Counted from the stretch's first letter, positions 47,970 through 60,429 are shown. The stretch is 64,000 nucleotides of DNA from Hemibagrus wyckioides (GCF_019097595.1 NC_080719.1:10425501-10489500); one strand, 5' to 3'. Translations and numbers: made by a program. Notes: generated from the sequence alone by a model not told the origin.

Positions 47970-49317
47970 TCAGTACATCTTCATTACAACACAAAGCTGC
48001 CATTAGTACAGCTTCCCAGCCACCATCATTTGTGCAGACTGCAACATGTATAAATTTCAAGTGATGTTTCAGAACAAAAGAGCGTCTAGTGGCACTCTGC
48101 GAGTCACAGCTCACTTTAAAACACGCAGACAGTTCCCACTTAGTGTGAAGAAAATGGGCATTAATGCAAACGTCCCTGTCAGTAACACGTTCTCTTCTCT
48201 CCGGCGGGAGAGCAGCCGCGTGGGAGGACACACGCGGCACTCAGCAATGAAAGAAAAGGAAAAAGAAAATATAGCAAGGCCTGATTCGGAGACAAAAGGC
48301 TTTTTACAAAAGATGATGAGGAAGTGGATGGTGAAATGCTTGATGATTCAGATGGAAAATATGGCTGTCTCCAGAGCTGACCCTGCAGGTTCCGTTTCTT
48401 TAGCGTTAATATAAAGACGCTGAGAAATTATTGATCATCGCTCTGAGAGGTGCAGTTACCAAAAACAAGCTGACTATATGCTTAATCTCTAAAAGTCCTT
48501 AACACAAGCAGACAATGTCTTTTCTGTTTCAAAATGAAGCAAAGCCAATGAAACTTATGCTGAGTTTAAAGGGAGGAGACAAGCTAAAAAAAAACACTGG
48601 GTCAGCAAGAAATGTGACGAGGTCCTAAAATCCATTTATATAGGAGTAAATGACAGGGATCTAAATACTACATACCTTTTAAGCAATTCACTAAAACAGA
48701 GCTTGTACATTTTGACCTTCATTTAAAACATTAAAGTGCTGCAGGAGCTGCAGGTCCACCTACCATAATCTTGATGTCACTTTGTACATCTGTAAATCGT
48801 GACTGTATCCAATCTGTTGCTCTGCGTAATTTGTCAACCCTCATCAGTGGAAAGGCACCAGCATAGGACCACCGCTGAGCAGGTATTATTTTGGGTGGTG
48901 GCTGTTTCTTGGCACAGCAGTAACACAGAGACATTAGTGTGTGAGGTGTGGGCTGCTTGTATGAGTGCATCACGTACAGCAGCATTGCTCTGGTTTTAAA
49001 TCATTATATAAGTGTGGCAATTTTGAAAGAAAAGGCTTGGTGAAAAATCTAAATTCTGCAGTTTCCACTTCACTTCAAATGCTTGACCAAGGCATGTCTG
49101 GATTTTACATAGTGAGTTTTGTATCTATGGAACTTTAGTAACTTAGTAACTGAATTACCCAAACCTCATCAAGGTCTTCAGTGAGGTTCTGCAGATCCAT
49201 GTTCTAGTGGTTTAAACAGTATGACTTGCTGTAAGCTTTAAAAGTGAATTTAATCTAACTATGTAGCTGAATGTTCTGACATTATGGTGCAGCTATCTTG
49301 GACAACATGGGGGAAAG

Positions 49318-49920
49318 GGGATGTGGTAGCTTAGTGGTTAAAGCATTGGACTACTGATTGGAAGGTTGTGAGTCATTTACATTTACATCTCTGGCATTTG
49401 GCAGACGCTCTTATCCAGAACGACATAAAAAAGTGGTTTGAATTCTCTATCAGTGAATACATTAACACTGGTTCAGTAGGTCACAGACTTAGGATACCAT
49501 CAGCCAAAAAACTGATTTGTTTGTACATACAACACACAACAATACATAAAACAAACAAGGAAAATAAAAGCTAGTTGAAGTGCTTCAGGAAGTGTTAGGT
49601 CTTCATCTGTCGTTTGAAGAACGGCTGTACGGATATCTAGGGGAAGTTCATTCCACCACCTCGGTGCCAGAACAGAAAATAATCTACCTAATAGTCAGAG
49701 AATGTATACCTACCTTGTACCCTGAGAGATGATGGGACCAGTCGAGCGCTGCTAGTGGATCAGAGGGAGCGAGGTGCAGTGCAAGGAGTAATAAGAGTCC
49801 CTATCCTAGATCCATCAAGCTGCCACTGTTGGTCCCTTGAGCAAGGCCCTTAACCCTCAATTATTAGATAAATTAAGTTGCTCTGGATAAGGGCATCTGC
49901 CAAATACCGTAAATTTAAAG
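49318..49920 (+). repeat. family A SINE split by insertion of another repeat
   Basis: The SINE head (GGTAGCTTAGTGGTTAAAGC to GGTTGTGAGT) ends at 49374. The rest of the same SINE resumes at about 49796 (GATCCATCAAGCTGCCACTG, then GCAAGGCCCTTAACCC and the tail to 49920). Between them, 49375-49795 is a minus-strand copy of the dispersed repeat also seen at 43480-43852, starting CATTTACATTTACATC and including GTTCATTCCACCACCTCGG. This is a nested insertion, so the inserted family was active after this SINE landed. Confidence 0.75.
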
Positions 49921-50299
49921 AACATGAAGCAAGTTTTTTTTTCTCTCAGGGGGAGTTCATACAATACAATAAGAATTGTGTTTGTTTTAGCGCTCAACAC
50001 AGACACACAGTACACTAACAGACTATAAGCTTAGAAAAAAAGCAAATATAATGTTATTGGAGAATTCACAGGACATCTGATCTCAGATTTGCTATTATAT
50101 ATGCATTAGTGACATTTAATACATGCTACAGAGGCCACGCCTTTCAAGGTTTGATGGCAGAATTGTTCTGGAAAGGTGAAAATACAGGAAGCAGAAGAAA
50201 ATGTACTTCCACTTTAAACCAAGCTTCTGCTTCTATTTTTTTAATATATATATATATATATATAGGGACTATTACTATGTTTAAACCAAGTAGGTATAA

Positions 50300-50690
50300 A
50301 CGCTTCATGGCCAAAAGTATGTGGACACCTGACCCAAACTGTTGCCACAAACCTGAAGGCACTCCATTGTGTAAACTGTCACTGAGTGCTTTCATTGGAA
50401 CTAAGATCCCCAAACCTGTTCAAACAAGACAGTGTCTCTGTGCACAAAGCATGGAACTTTGACCTCAAGCCTTTGAAATGAACTGGAGCACTGACTGCAC
50501 CACAAACCACCTCACCTAACACCTGACCTCATTAATGCTTTTGTGGCTGAATGAACATAAATCCCCACATCCACGCATCAGAATCCAGTCTCTCCAGGTG
50601 GAGTGGAGGTTATTATAATAGTAAATGGGGACACTGGGACAACCTGGACATTCAACAAGCACATAAGAGTGTGATTTGTTCATACAATTT
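50300..50690 (+). mobile_element. Tc1-like relic, plus orientation, right end missing
   Basis: It starts with TCATGGCCAAAAGTATGTGG, a Tc1-type terminus, and contains diverged transposase-derived blocks (GGAACTAAGATCCCC, GTGCACAAAGC, GTGGCTGAATGAACA, GGAGTGGAGGTTATTATAA). The expected right terminus is absent; the relic stops at a TA run just before the full Tc1 element at 50704. Confidence 0.7.
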
Positions 50691-50703
50691 ATATATATAT
50701 ATA

Positions 50704-51951
50704 CACTATATTGCCAAAAGTATTCGCTCACCTGCCTTGACTCGCATATGAACTTAAGTGACATCCCATTCCTAATCCATAGGGTTCAATATGACGTCGG
50801 TCCACCCTTTGCAGCTATAACAGCTTCAACTCTTCTGGGAAGGCTGTCCACAAGGTTTAGGAGTGTGTTTATGGGAATTTTTGACCATTCTTCCAGAAGC
50901 GCATTTGTGAGGTCACACACTGATGTTGGACAAGAAGGCCTGGCTCTCAGTCTCCGCTCTAATTCATCTCAAAGGTGTTCTATGGGGTTGAGGTCAGGAC
51001 TCTGTGCAGGCCAGTCAAGGTCATCCACACCAGACTCTGTCATCCATGTCTTTATGGACCTTGCTTTGTGCACTGGTGCACAGTCATGTTGGAAGAGGAA
51101 GGGGCCAGCTCCAAACTGTTCCCACAAAGTTGGGAGCATGGAATTGTCCAAAATGTCTTGGTATGCTGAAGCATTCAGAGTTCCTTTCACTGGAACTAAG
51201 GGGCCAAGCCCAGCTCCTGAAAAACAACCCCACACCATAATCCCCCCTCCACCAAACTTTACACTTGGCACAATGCAGTCAGACAAGTACCGTTCTCCTG
51301 GCAACCGCCAAACCCAGACTCGTCCATCAGATTGCCAGATGGAGAAGCGCGATTCGTCACTCCAGAGAACGCATCTCCACTGCTCTAGAGTCCAGTGGCG
51401 GCGTGCTTTACACCACTGCATCCGACGCTTTGCATTGCACTTGGTGATGAATGGCTTGGATGCAGCTGCTCAGCCATGGAAACCCATTCCATGAAGCTCT
51501 CTGCGCACTGTTCTTGAGCTAATCTGAAGGCCACATGAAGTTTGGAGGTCTGTAGCGATTGACTCTGCAGAAAGTTGGCGACCTCTTCGCACTATGCGCC
51601 TCAGCATCCGCTGACCCCGCTCCGTCAGTTTACGTGGCCTACCACTTGGTGGCTGAGTTGCTGTCGTTCCCAAACACTTCCATGTTCTTATAATACAGCT
51701 GACAGTTGACTGTGGAATATTTAGGAGCGAGGAAATTTCACGACTGGATTTGTTGCACAGGTGGCATCCTATCACAGTTCCACGCTGGAATTCACTGAGC
51801 TCCTGAGAGCGACCCATTCTTTCACAAATGTTTGTAAAAACAGTCTGCATGCCTAGGTGCTTGATTTTATACACCTGTGGCCATGGAAGTGATTGGAACA
51901 CCTGATTCTGATTATTTGGATGGGTGAGCAAATACTTTTGGCAATATAGTG
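50704..51951 (-). mobile_element. nearly complete Tc1-like DNA transposon, 1,248 bp
   Basis: The 29-bp terminal inverted repeats (50704-50732 and 51923-51951, both beginning CACTATATTGCCAAAAG) differ at one position, TTCGC versus TTTGC. TA dinucleotides flank both ends (50702-50703 and 51952-51953), the target duplication of Tc1/mariner elements. The insertion site lies in a TA-rich tract that continues on both sides. One transposase frame on the minus strand fills the interior. Near-identical ends and an almost intact frame indicate a fairly recent insertion. Confidence 0.93.
50786..51817 (-). pseudogene. Tc1-like DD34E transposase broken by two in-frame stops
   Basis: The frame starts at MGRSQELSEF (51817; in-frame Met codons further upstream at 51850 and 51931 are possible) and would run 343 codons to TGA at 50786-50788, the usual Tc1 length. 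N-terminal helix-turn-helix DNA-binding regions are followed by GRPR (residues 59-62). The catalytic triad is visible at D154 (WSDESRF), D245 (HDCAPVH) and E280 (NPIEHL), with 34 residues between the last two. A stop at codon 116 (51472-51470) and another at codon 283 (50971-50969) interrupt it. There is no frameshift. The enzyme would cut and paste the element at TA sites, but this copy cannot make full-length protein. Confidence 0.93.
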
Positions 51952-52040
51952 TATATATATATGTATAAAAGTAATATATATATAATTATATGCATATATG
52001 TATATATGTATAAAAGTAATATATGTATATATGTAAAAGT
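51952..52040. repeat. imperfect TA-rich repeat beside Tc1 element
   Basis: TATATATATGTATAAAAGTAATATATATATAATTATATGC and a partial second copy of the GTATAAAAGTAATATAT block follow the transposon's right end. Together with the TA run at 50690-50701 this looks like one TA microsatellite split by the insertion. Confidence 0.7.
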
Positions 52041-53610
52041 AAACAGTAAAACTTTAGCTTCATAATATAGTCAGGGTTTGTTTTTTCTCTCTTTAGTTTT
52101 AATCATGTTTTTAAAGCTACCTAGTGTAACTTCACCCAAGAGCAGGAATGACTGAAATGTATTTGTGTATTTAAAACACTTAGAAAATAACTCCACAAAC
52201 CTGTTTGTTGTCTCAGCTGAGTGTGTGGAAAAGTGACCCATGGCTATGTGAAATGAAATCTGCAACAGATCATAACCACAACTCAGCAGCTTGACTCAAT
52301 CACATTAAATGCTGCCTAAGGAAAATCATTAAAAAGGTAGAGATTGTGGCTTAATATGTTAAATGATCAGTCCTGCACTGCTAATAATGAGGTCATTCAG
52401 GCTAATCTGTGCTGATGTTTAAAATTCCACAACGTCATGTTAGAAATTGGTCATAAGGGGGTCTGTTCCACTGTTAAGATTTACAGATTATTTGTTGGCT
52501 ATTTAGTGCAAAATTCCAAACCTGTAACTCATAACATCTCCTGGCTGAAAAAGGGCAAGGTCACACTGTGGCACATTCCGGCTGTGTAGGAGTGGGCTTG
52601 TGTGAGCGGTGGGTGTGCAGATTGCATGGGGTCAGACAGCTTCTCTATGGCTTTATCTCGGACAACCATGCTGATTTACGATGTGCAAAGTGGATGATGT
52701 CATTAAGATGAAACAAGGTCAGGGGGCTCCTTGGGATCTTTCGTGACCTTCTTCGGCGAGTTTACAAATGTCTGGCTCTGTAAGGTCAGGAGGAAACCCA
52801 AACAGGTAATTCATCACTAAAACCACAGAAAATAAACATCCTAAACTTCACGCTGACATTCCGTGATTTTTTCCAACAAGACCAAAGCAAACAATTACAC
52901 ATGAGGCTAATGGACCTAGTGTCTGCTTTGATAAAAGGTGATCAGCGGGCACTTAAGTTAGAAGTATGAATGTTATCTCAGATCAATGAAGCGAAAGAAA
53001 TGTGACTGTGAGATATACTGACCACCACAGCATGCTTTATCTGGATTAGATCTGTGTGACTAATTCAGACATGCTGTCTAATTGATAGCATAGAGCTTTA
53101 AAAAGCTTACACAGTGCCGAAAAAATAAAGTTGTGGATAATGTGTGCGGTATTTGCAAACAAATAAAATGTCAGCTGCAATGTCTTTGTCCCTCTAGTAT
53201 TGAAAACAGTAAAATACAGAGGTATTTTAATAAGTAAAAAAAAAACTGGGACGTTAAGATCCTTTTACAAGAAACAGAGTATGAGTGTCCTGAAATGTCC
53301 TGAGGCTTCATATGAAGGTCAGCATCTGCAGTGTGGATGGCAGTAATGAACCCTTTATGTCCTGTATGCGTTGTAATAAACATCAGATCCATTAGTGGCA
53401 TATAGAGACAACATGGTTTGCTGATGACCATCACATGAAAATAAAGGTTCATTCTGAAGAAAAGCAAAAAAATATAATAATGGTTTTAAACAATAATTAT
53501 TTTTGTAAATTCTCTAAAAGTTCAATGCAGATGTAGATGTGAAATGTTATATTAAATGGTGTTGGTTAGGACTGGTGTCTGGTCCAGGGTGTATTCCTGT
53601 CTGTTGCTCA
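52041..53610. other. gene-free intergenic DNA
   Basis: No exon is seen. The segment 52540-52760 is non-repetitive and moderately GC-rich. Near 53570-53600 a fragment GGTCCAGGGTGTATTCC resembles the 3' part of family B SINEs. Confidence 0.45.
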
Positions 53611-53956
53611 CACTGCAACAATAAATAGCAAGGGAAAATATGTAGAATCATCAGTTGTATTTACTTTTTCCAAATATAAGATTTAAAGAAACCTAATATA
53701 AGATTAGACCATGCATCTATTTCTAGACAATTCTTGAAATAGTCAGCCTCAGTCTATTGGCAGATATTTTTTCTGAAAATTAGCAAAATCATCTGCCAAT
53801 AGAACAAGACTATATTTCCATCTTAAAACTAGTTAAAAGGGGAAAAAAAATCTATATATAGATATATTTTCTTGTACTTATAACAGGAAATACTAGCAAA
53901 CTTTTTCTATTTTCAGAATATTTTTACCTGCTAAGGTTATGTATATTTTTGCAGTG
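53611..53956. mobile_element. hairpin-forming non-autonomous DNA element, CACTG ends
   Basis: The left end CACTGCAACAATA and the reverse complement of the right end, CACTGCAAAAATA, are terminal inverted repeats. At the centre, TCTATTGGCAGAT (from 53755) pairs with ATCTGCCAATAGA (to 53803), a perfect 13-bp stem. CACTG termini suggest the CACTA/EnSpm group. No convincing 2-3 bp target duplication was found and nothing is encoded. Confidence 0.55.
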
Positions 53957-56952
53957 GAGTGTTCATAGGATATCAGGAATCAGATCAACCCTCAGATCCA
54001 CTATGACCATTCAGGACAAAGCACTGAAGACAAAAAATCAAAAAAAAAAAGAAAAGAAAAAGAAACCAGCACGCTGGTCATATTTCAGTATATTTTTAAA
54101 AACATAACAAAATTCCAATTTATTGTCAATGAAAAAAAGTGGAGAAAAAGGACCATTGTTCTTTCTTTGAAAAAAAACCAAAATGAACAAGACACCTAAA
54201 CAAAACCAAAAATGTATGTTAGTGTCTTTATTTATCCTCAATTTTAGTCTTTATTTGGTCAATAGTTGCTACATTCTATAGATATATAGCTTACATTTAA
54301 GCTCTGAAATGTTGATTTTTCATTTGAGGGTGTGATACCTTCACTAATCTGAAGGCAGAGCTATCCATCCCCTGGTCAAATACATGTCCATTCCCTTTCC
54401 CCTTAGCTCTAAACATGAATGCAGGAGTTCTCTAGAGACTGTGGCGTGCCTAGTGATGTGTACAAGTAGTAAAATATTAATATTTAGTTTTTTCATGCAA
54501 AGAACCTTTTTCCGCCTGCATTAAAATACAACAGCCATCTTTATTTCATTCCACGGTGACTTAAATGTTATATTTATAAAGTGACTCAGTAAGATACTTA
54601 CTGCGGTATCGGCTATAGCCTTGCAAAGAATTATGGGTAATAAACATGATCGAGAACACCACAATATAAAAGAACAAACAATTATTAAAATTTCAGTGGA
54701 CCCTTCAGACGAGAGCCTAGACTGATCTGTTAAGGTAATTTGAAAAAGATTACCACTGGTGGTGAAACACTGCGTGTGTGAGACAGAGGAAGACGTACTG
54801 ATGCTGACCCACAAAACACCTTGTATGCTGTTTAACTAAAGTTCCTGCGTGCTGTGCTGTGGCCTGTGGGCTGTTTATCAGTTCTGGCCTTGATTTGGCT
54901 CAGCGGGGAGCGCTAATCATCATTTCCTGACTGCCTCGTTTTGCTGCATCTCCTGCCTTTGGAACATAATTTCCAAGAAAAGAAAAAAAAAGTGACTAGT
55001 GGAGTGGCCTCGTTTTTGGTTAGTCAGCACTTCCAGAAAAACAATAAAGCATGCCGGTGTGGATAGTTTCAGCTTTTCTTTCCTCAGCTCTCTCTAGTGA
55101 GAAACAGATGGACAAACTGTAGAAGCGACTCAATGCTTCGCTTCTGCTCCTATTGTTGTGTGCAGAACAGATACAACTCAAACGAAGCGGCCGTTTGGGC
55201 GGCTGCTGTAAGCCGAGCCGTCTCTGGCATTACCTCATTGATCTCGCCTCCTGATCAACGGATGAGTGAAGGGGGGGGGGATGTGGGTGAAGGAAGGGAG
55301 CGGTGAAGCCTCAGGCCTCATGAAACAGTGCGGTCACGCTGACTTGGCAGTCTGATCACCGTTACAGCAGATGCTGCTTTTCTCCCTGCCACAAAAGCAT
55401 CCTTTAAAAAAAAAAAATCCCTTCCCTTTTAGCACGAATCCTTTCTTTTGGGCGCTGAGAGAGCGCAGCCGTGACCCCCACCTCCTATCAGCAGGGCTCA
55501 TACCGCCTTTAGCTCTCTATATGGATTATTCCCTCTCTCTTTCTCTCTCTCCTTCAGTGATTCATTAAACACAGCCAGGAGCGTGCTGAGGCAATCGCTG
55601 CCTAATGCCTTTCACAGACGCCTACCGCTACACCCCCTCCATCTTTTTCCCCCTTTCTTTTTTTTTCCACCCCAGATCTCTCACCCTTGCTTTTTTTTCC
55701 TTTCAGAGAGCACTGGGTGAGTGGTGTGGAGCTTACACTGTGAAAGAGAAAGCAGCTGGACTACAGTAGACGTTAACAGGCCAGCTGGAGTTACACACTC
55801 CTGTGGCCTTGGCCTTTGGTCTCGTCTGTGTGTGTTTGGAGGAGGAGTGTGTGGTTGAAGTGTGGAACAAAAGCACTAACAATGCATCCATTTAATACTG
55901 AACGAAAAGTGGTTATCCGCTAGCATTATGCAGATGCTCTCATGCTACAGTGACTGAACTGTGAAAAATATTCAGTGGCAAGGTGAGTTCATGGAACACG
56001 GGGTTTGGGATTTGACTTTATTTAAATACTAGATTCAGATAGGAAAAAAAAAAAAACCTGAGCTGGATTATTCAGCTAGATAGAGTTTCTCCAAATGCCC
56101 TAAAACCATTAATCAGGTTATTTGTGTGCCTCTGACATGCACACATATGTAGGTTTCTAAAGATGCATTTAAAACATAAATAAATTGTCCTTCACAACAA
56201 CGTATGATAAACAGCCATTATTAAAATCTTTTTACACATATTAATTAATATTTGCTCTGCCCCAGCTCAGTATAACTACACTTTACCTTAAAACACTGAA
56301 TAATCATCAAAATACTCAGAACAGTCTTTATCATAAGAAACAATTTCAGTTCCCAGTCACCAGACCCTGTCACCTGAACACATTCACACATGTGAAATGT
56401 TTGGAGCATTGCATGGAAGATGCATCAACTAAATTTCCTGTTGATGTCAGAAGTGCACTGCTATTGGCTGATAGGTAATACATCATTTATGTAATGTCCT
56501 CATGCCATTAATGCTGGTTAACCACATTCTGGATAATTCTATGCTTATAAAAAAAAACACCCTGTAATTTTCAAGCCAGTTACTTGTTTAAGAGCAAAAC
56601 TGCAGCCATCATTAGCAAAGAAGCCTTGTACAAAAAAGATATTTCCTCAAATGGATGAATACATTTTGAATTGTTTGAATGTGTGTTTAGATCTAGCTAA
56701 CCTGAAAATCACACAAATCATTAAGTTAGCGAGCTACACACTACACACACACTCACACACAATATAACCTAAAGACAGTCAACAGACCTTGTTAAAGTGT
56801 TTGTTTTTATGAAGTTTGTAAAATATATATTCTCCAGAAGTCTTAGTAATGTCATGTAACATCAAATAGAGATGACAACACTGCTTTTTATCAGAGTGAC
56901 TAGCAGATTTCCGCTACACCTGCATATGTTGTTAGCCACATTAGCATATGTC
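53957..56952. other. gene-free intergenic DNA with one candidate regulatory block
   Basis: No exon is supported. The block 54840-55310 is GC-balanced with CpGs (CGGCCGTTTGGGCGGC near 55188) and lies outside obvious repeats, so it is a candidate conserved element. Beyond it are pyrimidine-rich stretches (55370-55700) and AT-rich DNA. Confidence 0.45.
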
Positions 56953-57300
56953 AGTTCAAGTCAAGTCAGAAAGCTTTTATTGTCATTTCAAGCATATATA
57001 TAGCTGACGCGGTACACAGTGAAATGAAACAGCGTTCCTCTAGGACGCTGGCGCTACAAAAAAACATTTTAGAGCTACATAAAATAATATCTAACTAGGG
57101 ACTAAGTAAAAATAAACACAGTTTCACATAAAATGCATGTGTGCAAACCGTGCAAAACAGGAGACAGCGCAAGACAGACGGAACAATACACTACACTACA
57201 GTACAATACAGCAGCGCTGACCAGTATACAGTCCTGTAGAGAGCAAGTAAAGATACTTTGGTTGTAAATAAAAGACAGCAATAGTTTTGTAGCAGCATTA
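56953..57300 (-). repeat. dispersed repeat of unassigned family
   Basis: The block starting AAGCTTTTATTGTCATTTCA and continuing through GTACACAGTGAAATGAAAC and CGCAAGACAGACGGAACAAT is repeat-like: it resembles the fragment at 10803-10880 and has the imperfect short-period texture of decayed fish retroelements. Orientation is inferred from the T-rich end being a reversed A-tail. Confidence 0.45.
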
Positions 57301-57630
57301 AGAAATTGGTGTGGTGTGAAAAAATTGTAGCTAGAGTGTAGAGATGTACTGTTGTACAGTTGAATCTGAGTGTGTGCTGGTGTCAGTCCAGTCTCTGGAA
57401 ATCTAGGAGTCTGATATGTGACTAATTATATTATTATATGTGGTCAAACTGTCAGTTGAAATAACAGCTGGAGTTTAGTTATATCTGTTTTAAAAAAAAA
57501 TCCAATATTTTACTTCCTTTCAGTCATTAACCTAAAGAAAACTTGTTAACAAAAATACAATTAGCAATAGCCACTGATGTGTCTAGAGTGCTTTATATAA
57601 CCATCATTGCTGGTAATATTTAAGGACAAG

Positions 57631-57793
57631 CGGGGATGTGGTAGCTTAGTGGTTAAGGTTACTGATTGGAAGGTTGTGAGTTCAAATCCCAGGTCCACCA
57701 AGCAGCCGCTGCTGGACCCCTGAGCATGGCCCTCAGTTGTATAAAAAAATGAGTTGCACTGGATAAGGGCATCTACCAAATGCCGTAAATGTA
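57631..57793 (+). repeat. SINE-type repeat with tRNA-like head (family A)
   Basis: GGTAGCTTAGTGGTTAAGG, GAGTTCAAATCCCAGG and GGATAAGGGCATCTACC appear in the family order. It is close in sequence to the 35208-35384 copy. It is not a functional tRNA. Confidence 0.75.
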
Positions 57794-59362
57794 GAAATGA
57801 TTAAACCAGCCTGGTGAGAGCTATTTGATGTATGTCTATTTTTACTTATTTATGTCAGAAAGCAAATACAGAAGGATGTAATGACGTCATGTGTTTGTGC
57901 AGCACATGCTGAATTTTGGACATGGTGTCTACAAGTTAAACGTATTATTGTTTCATACTCAGGGTAAATTACAGTGTTAAAAAAAAACCCAACAACTCAT
58001 ATAAACACAGTCCAGTTTGATGCTCCCTGGTTTTTGTGGTGCATTGTGGGATTGTTTAGGGAGTGAACATTCCTGTGCACTGAAAGGATTTTGCAGTTGA
58101 GACAGCTCTTAAAATGTCTGACTACCTGATCAGTGCCCTGACTACTGAACTAGTGAGCTGATTGAGACGTGCCCCATGTGAATTAGCTGTTACTATGGAA
58201 ACTATAACGTATTAGAATGAGCACATGGATATAAACCTGTGATTTCTATTGCAGACTGTCAGAGTCTGATACTACAGACTCTATATATAGAGAGGAAATG
58301 AATCAGCACCTTCTGACCAATCATTTTAGAGAATCCAGCAGTATAAAATAAAACCATTACTGTAGAGAAGTAGGCACTGGTGATCTACTAGATCATGAAA
58401 TATATATCCTCGTTGAGAATTTCAGTCGTCCAAAAGGTGACCTGATGACCAGATGGGTGAATTTGGTTCACAGTGTGATCACCATATGCAGCCTGATGAC
58501 GCCGAGACGGACATGTAGAGTTCATGAAAAACAGACATTGAAATCTGCATTGATTTTCTGTTAGCTTTGAAAATATTGAAAAATGTCTACACATAAGTGG
58601 CTGCTACATTGATGTAGAGTGTAGAGCAGCTTTTTATTTATTTTTCAGCAGTAATACTGTACAACCTCTGCATATATCCAGTCGGCTGCAGGTCCCTGGA
58701 AAGGACACTCGGGCCGAAGTGGCAGACTGCCGTCACACATTTTTCCATTCAGAGAAATGTGAACGTGTTGTGGCGGAGAAAGAAGCGGGGACGCTAATGA
58801 GGTGTGTGAATCATCGGCAGTCCTGAGAGTGTGATCAAAGGAAGTGGAGAAGACGCTTCCCTCCTACACTGGCAGACGAGAACGAGCTCTCATCCTCTCA
58901 TCCTCTCTCATCATCTGTCTTTTCACTATTGCCGCTATCAGAGTTGCCGTCTTGCCTCCCAAGTGCCTGTATTATCAGAAATAAAAGCCTGCTATCGTCG
59001 GAAATGTGTTAAGAAACTCTTCACCGTGTCATGGTGGGTTTAATCAGAATCAGCACACAAGCAGTGTTGAGTTTAATCCACTTTCTGTTTACGATCAGTT
59101 CGACTAATGAGCTCTCTGAGATTCTTTTAACTGAGGATATGCTGTTAAAGCTCAGACACACAGCACAGGCTTTGTGGTCCTGGTGTGTGTGTGTGTTTGG
59201 TGAGGGGGATGAGGGGTGGGGTGGGGGGGGTCATATTTTTATATCTTGATGTAAATCCTCACATCTTCACAAGGATAGTAACACAAATGTGTGTGTGTGT
59301 GTGTGTTCATCACTAATCAGAAAAGACTGACAGCAGCCAGTATATGTCTGGAAGAGCTCAGA

Positions 59363-59399
<37 letters not shown>
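57794..59399. other. gene-free intergenic DNA
   Basis: No exon is seen. The block 58690-58850 is non-repetitive with CpGs and may be regulatory. Small GT (59185-59194, 59290-59306), CT and CA (59367-59399) arrays occur near the end. Confidence 0.45.
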
Positions 59400-59985
59400 G
59401 AATTCAGTGATGTAATTCACTCCCTAAAATCTTCCCTCCCATTTCTTCACCCCCATCCTTTTGTCCTTCCTTTCCAGTTTTCCCTTTGCCTCTCCATCCA
59501 TCTTCTTTCTCTCCATCTGATTCTCTTTTCCTCCTCTCAGGTTTCTTTCCGGCTTTATCCCTGTTTGTCTCCTATTTTCTCTCAACCTTCATTCCCCCCC
59601 TTTCTCTACCTCTTTTTCTCCTGTTCTTCACTCTTCTTTCCTTTCTGCTGTTCTCCATCCCTCTCTCTCTGTTTTTGCCTCACTCATTATTTATCATTTC
59701 CCCCTAATTTCACTCCTTTTTTCCTTCTCTATCCCTGCTCTTCCTTTTATCATGCAGGTCATCTTTTCCCCATCTGTTTCTGTCTTTCTCTCCATCCCCT
59801 CCTCTACCTCCTTCCTCTCTCCCACTCCTTTTACCTGGCTTTGTTCCAGCTTCTCCTTCTTTCCCGCTATCCTTCTCTCCCTCCCTCTTTCTCTCCTCGT
59901 TGTAACCTGTCCTTCTCTCTTCCTCTTCTCTCTCTCTGTTGTGAAAGCATTGCCTCTCTCACCCTCTCTCTCTATGATCAAACAC
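59400..59985. repeat. long degenerate polypyrimidine tract
   Basis: Over about 550 bp the plus strand is overwhelmingly C and T without a fixed period. Overlapping open frames on both strands (Ser/Leu/Phe/Pro-rich or Arg/Glu/Lys-rich) are by-products of this bias. Confidence 0.85.
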
Positions 59986-60429
59986 ACAGTAGCTGTTAGT
60001 GTTAGCCTTGCTCGGTGTTACTGTTACAGCAGATAGAGATGACCTCATGGCCAGGAGAGCGGCTCTCTCTGTATGTGTGTATGTGTGTGTGTGTGCAGAT
60101 TGCCTGCTGCTGTCGAGTGCTCATAAGATCATGGATTTCCCAGAGCTTTTACCAGCTCATGCACACACACACACACACTCGAAAAAAAGGCACTGTCTCT
60201 TGCTGTCAAGGCTTACAGGATACAGTGAGGAGTGATGAAATATGTGTGAGGGGAATTGAGTGTGTATGTGTGTTTTTACTGTAATATTTTTTTTTCCAGC
60301 AGTGTTTAAAGCCTGTGCAACTTCTATCTTAACATCTCTATTTATTCATATACATATTTCACTAATTTGTGTGATTTCTATTAACTTATTTACATTTATT
60401 CTGTACACAAATATAACAAGCTCTGGCAA

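Noticed and set aside
48046..48414. 122-residue plus-strand open frame after the AT array
   Set aside because: No conserved domain, splice partner or promoter. The composition is ordinary and a frame of this length is expected by chance in 64 kb.
59486..60036. Ser/Leu/Phe-rich and Arg/Glu-rich open frames on opposite strands
   Set aside because: Low-complexity by-products of the polypyrimidine tract.
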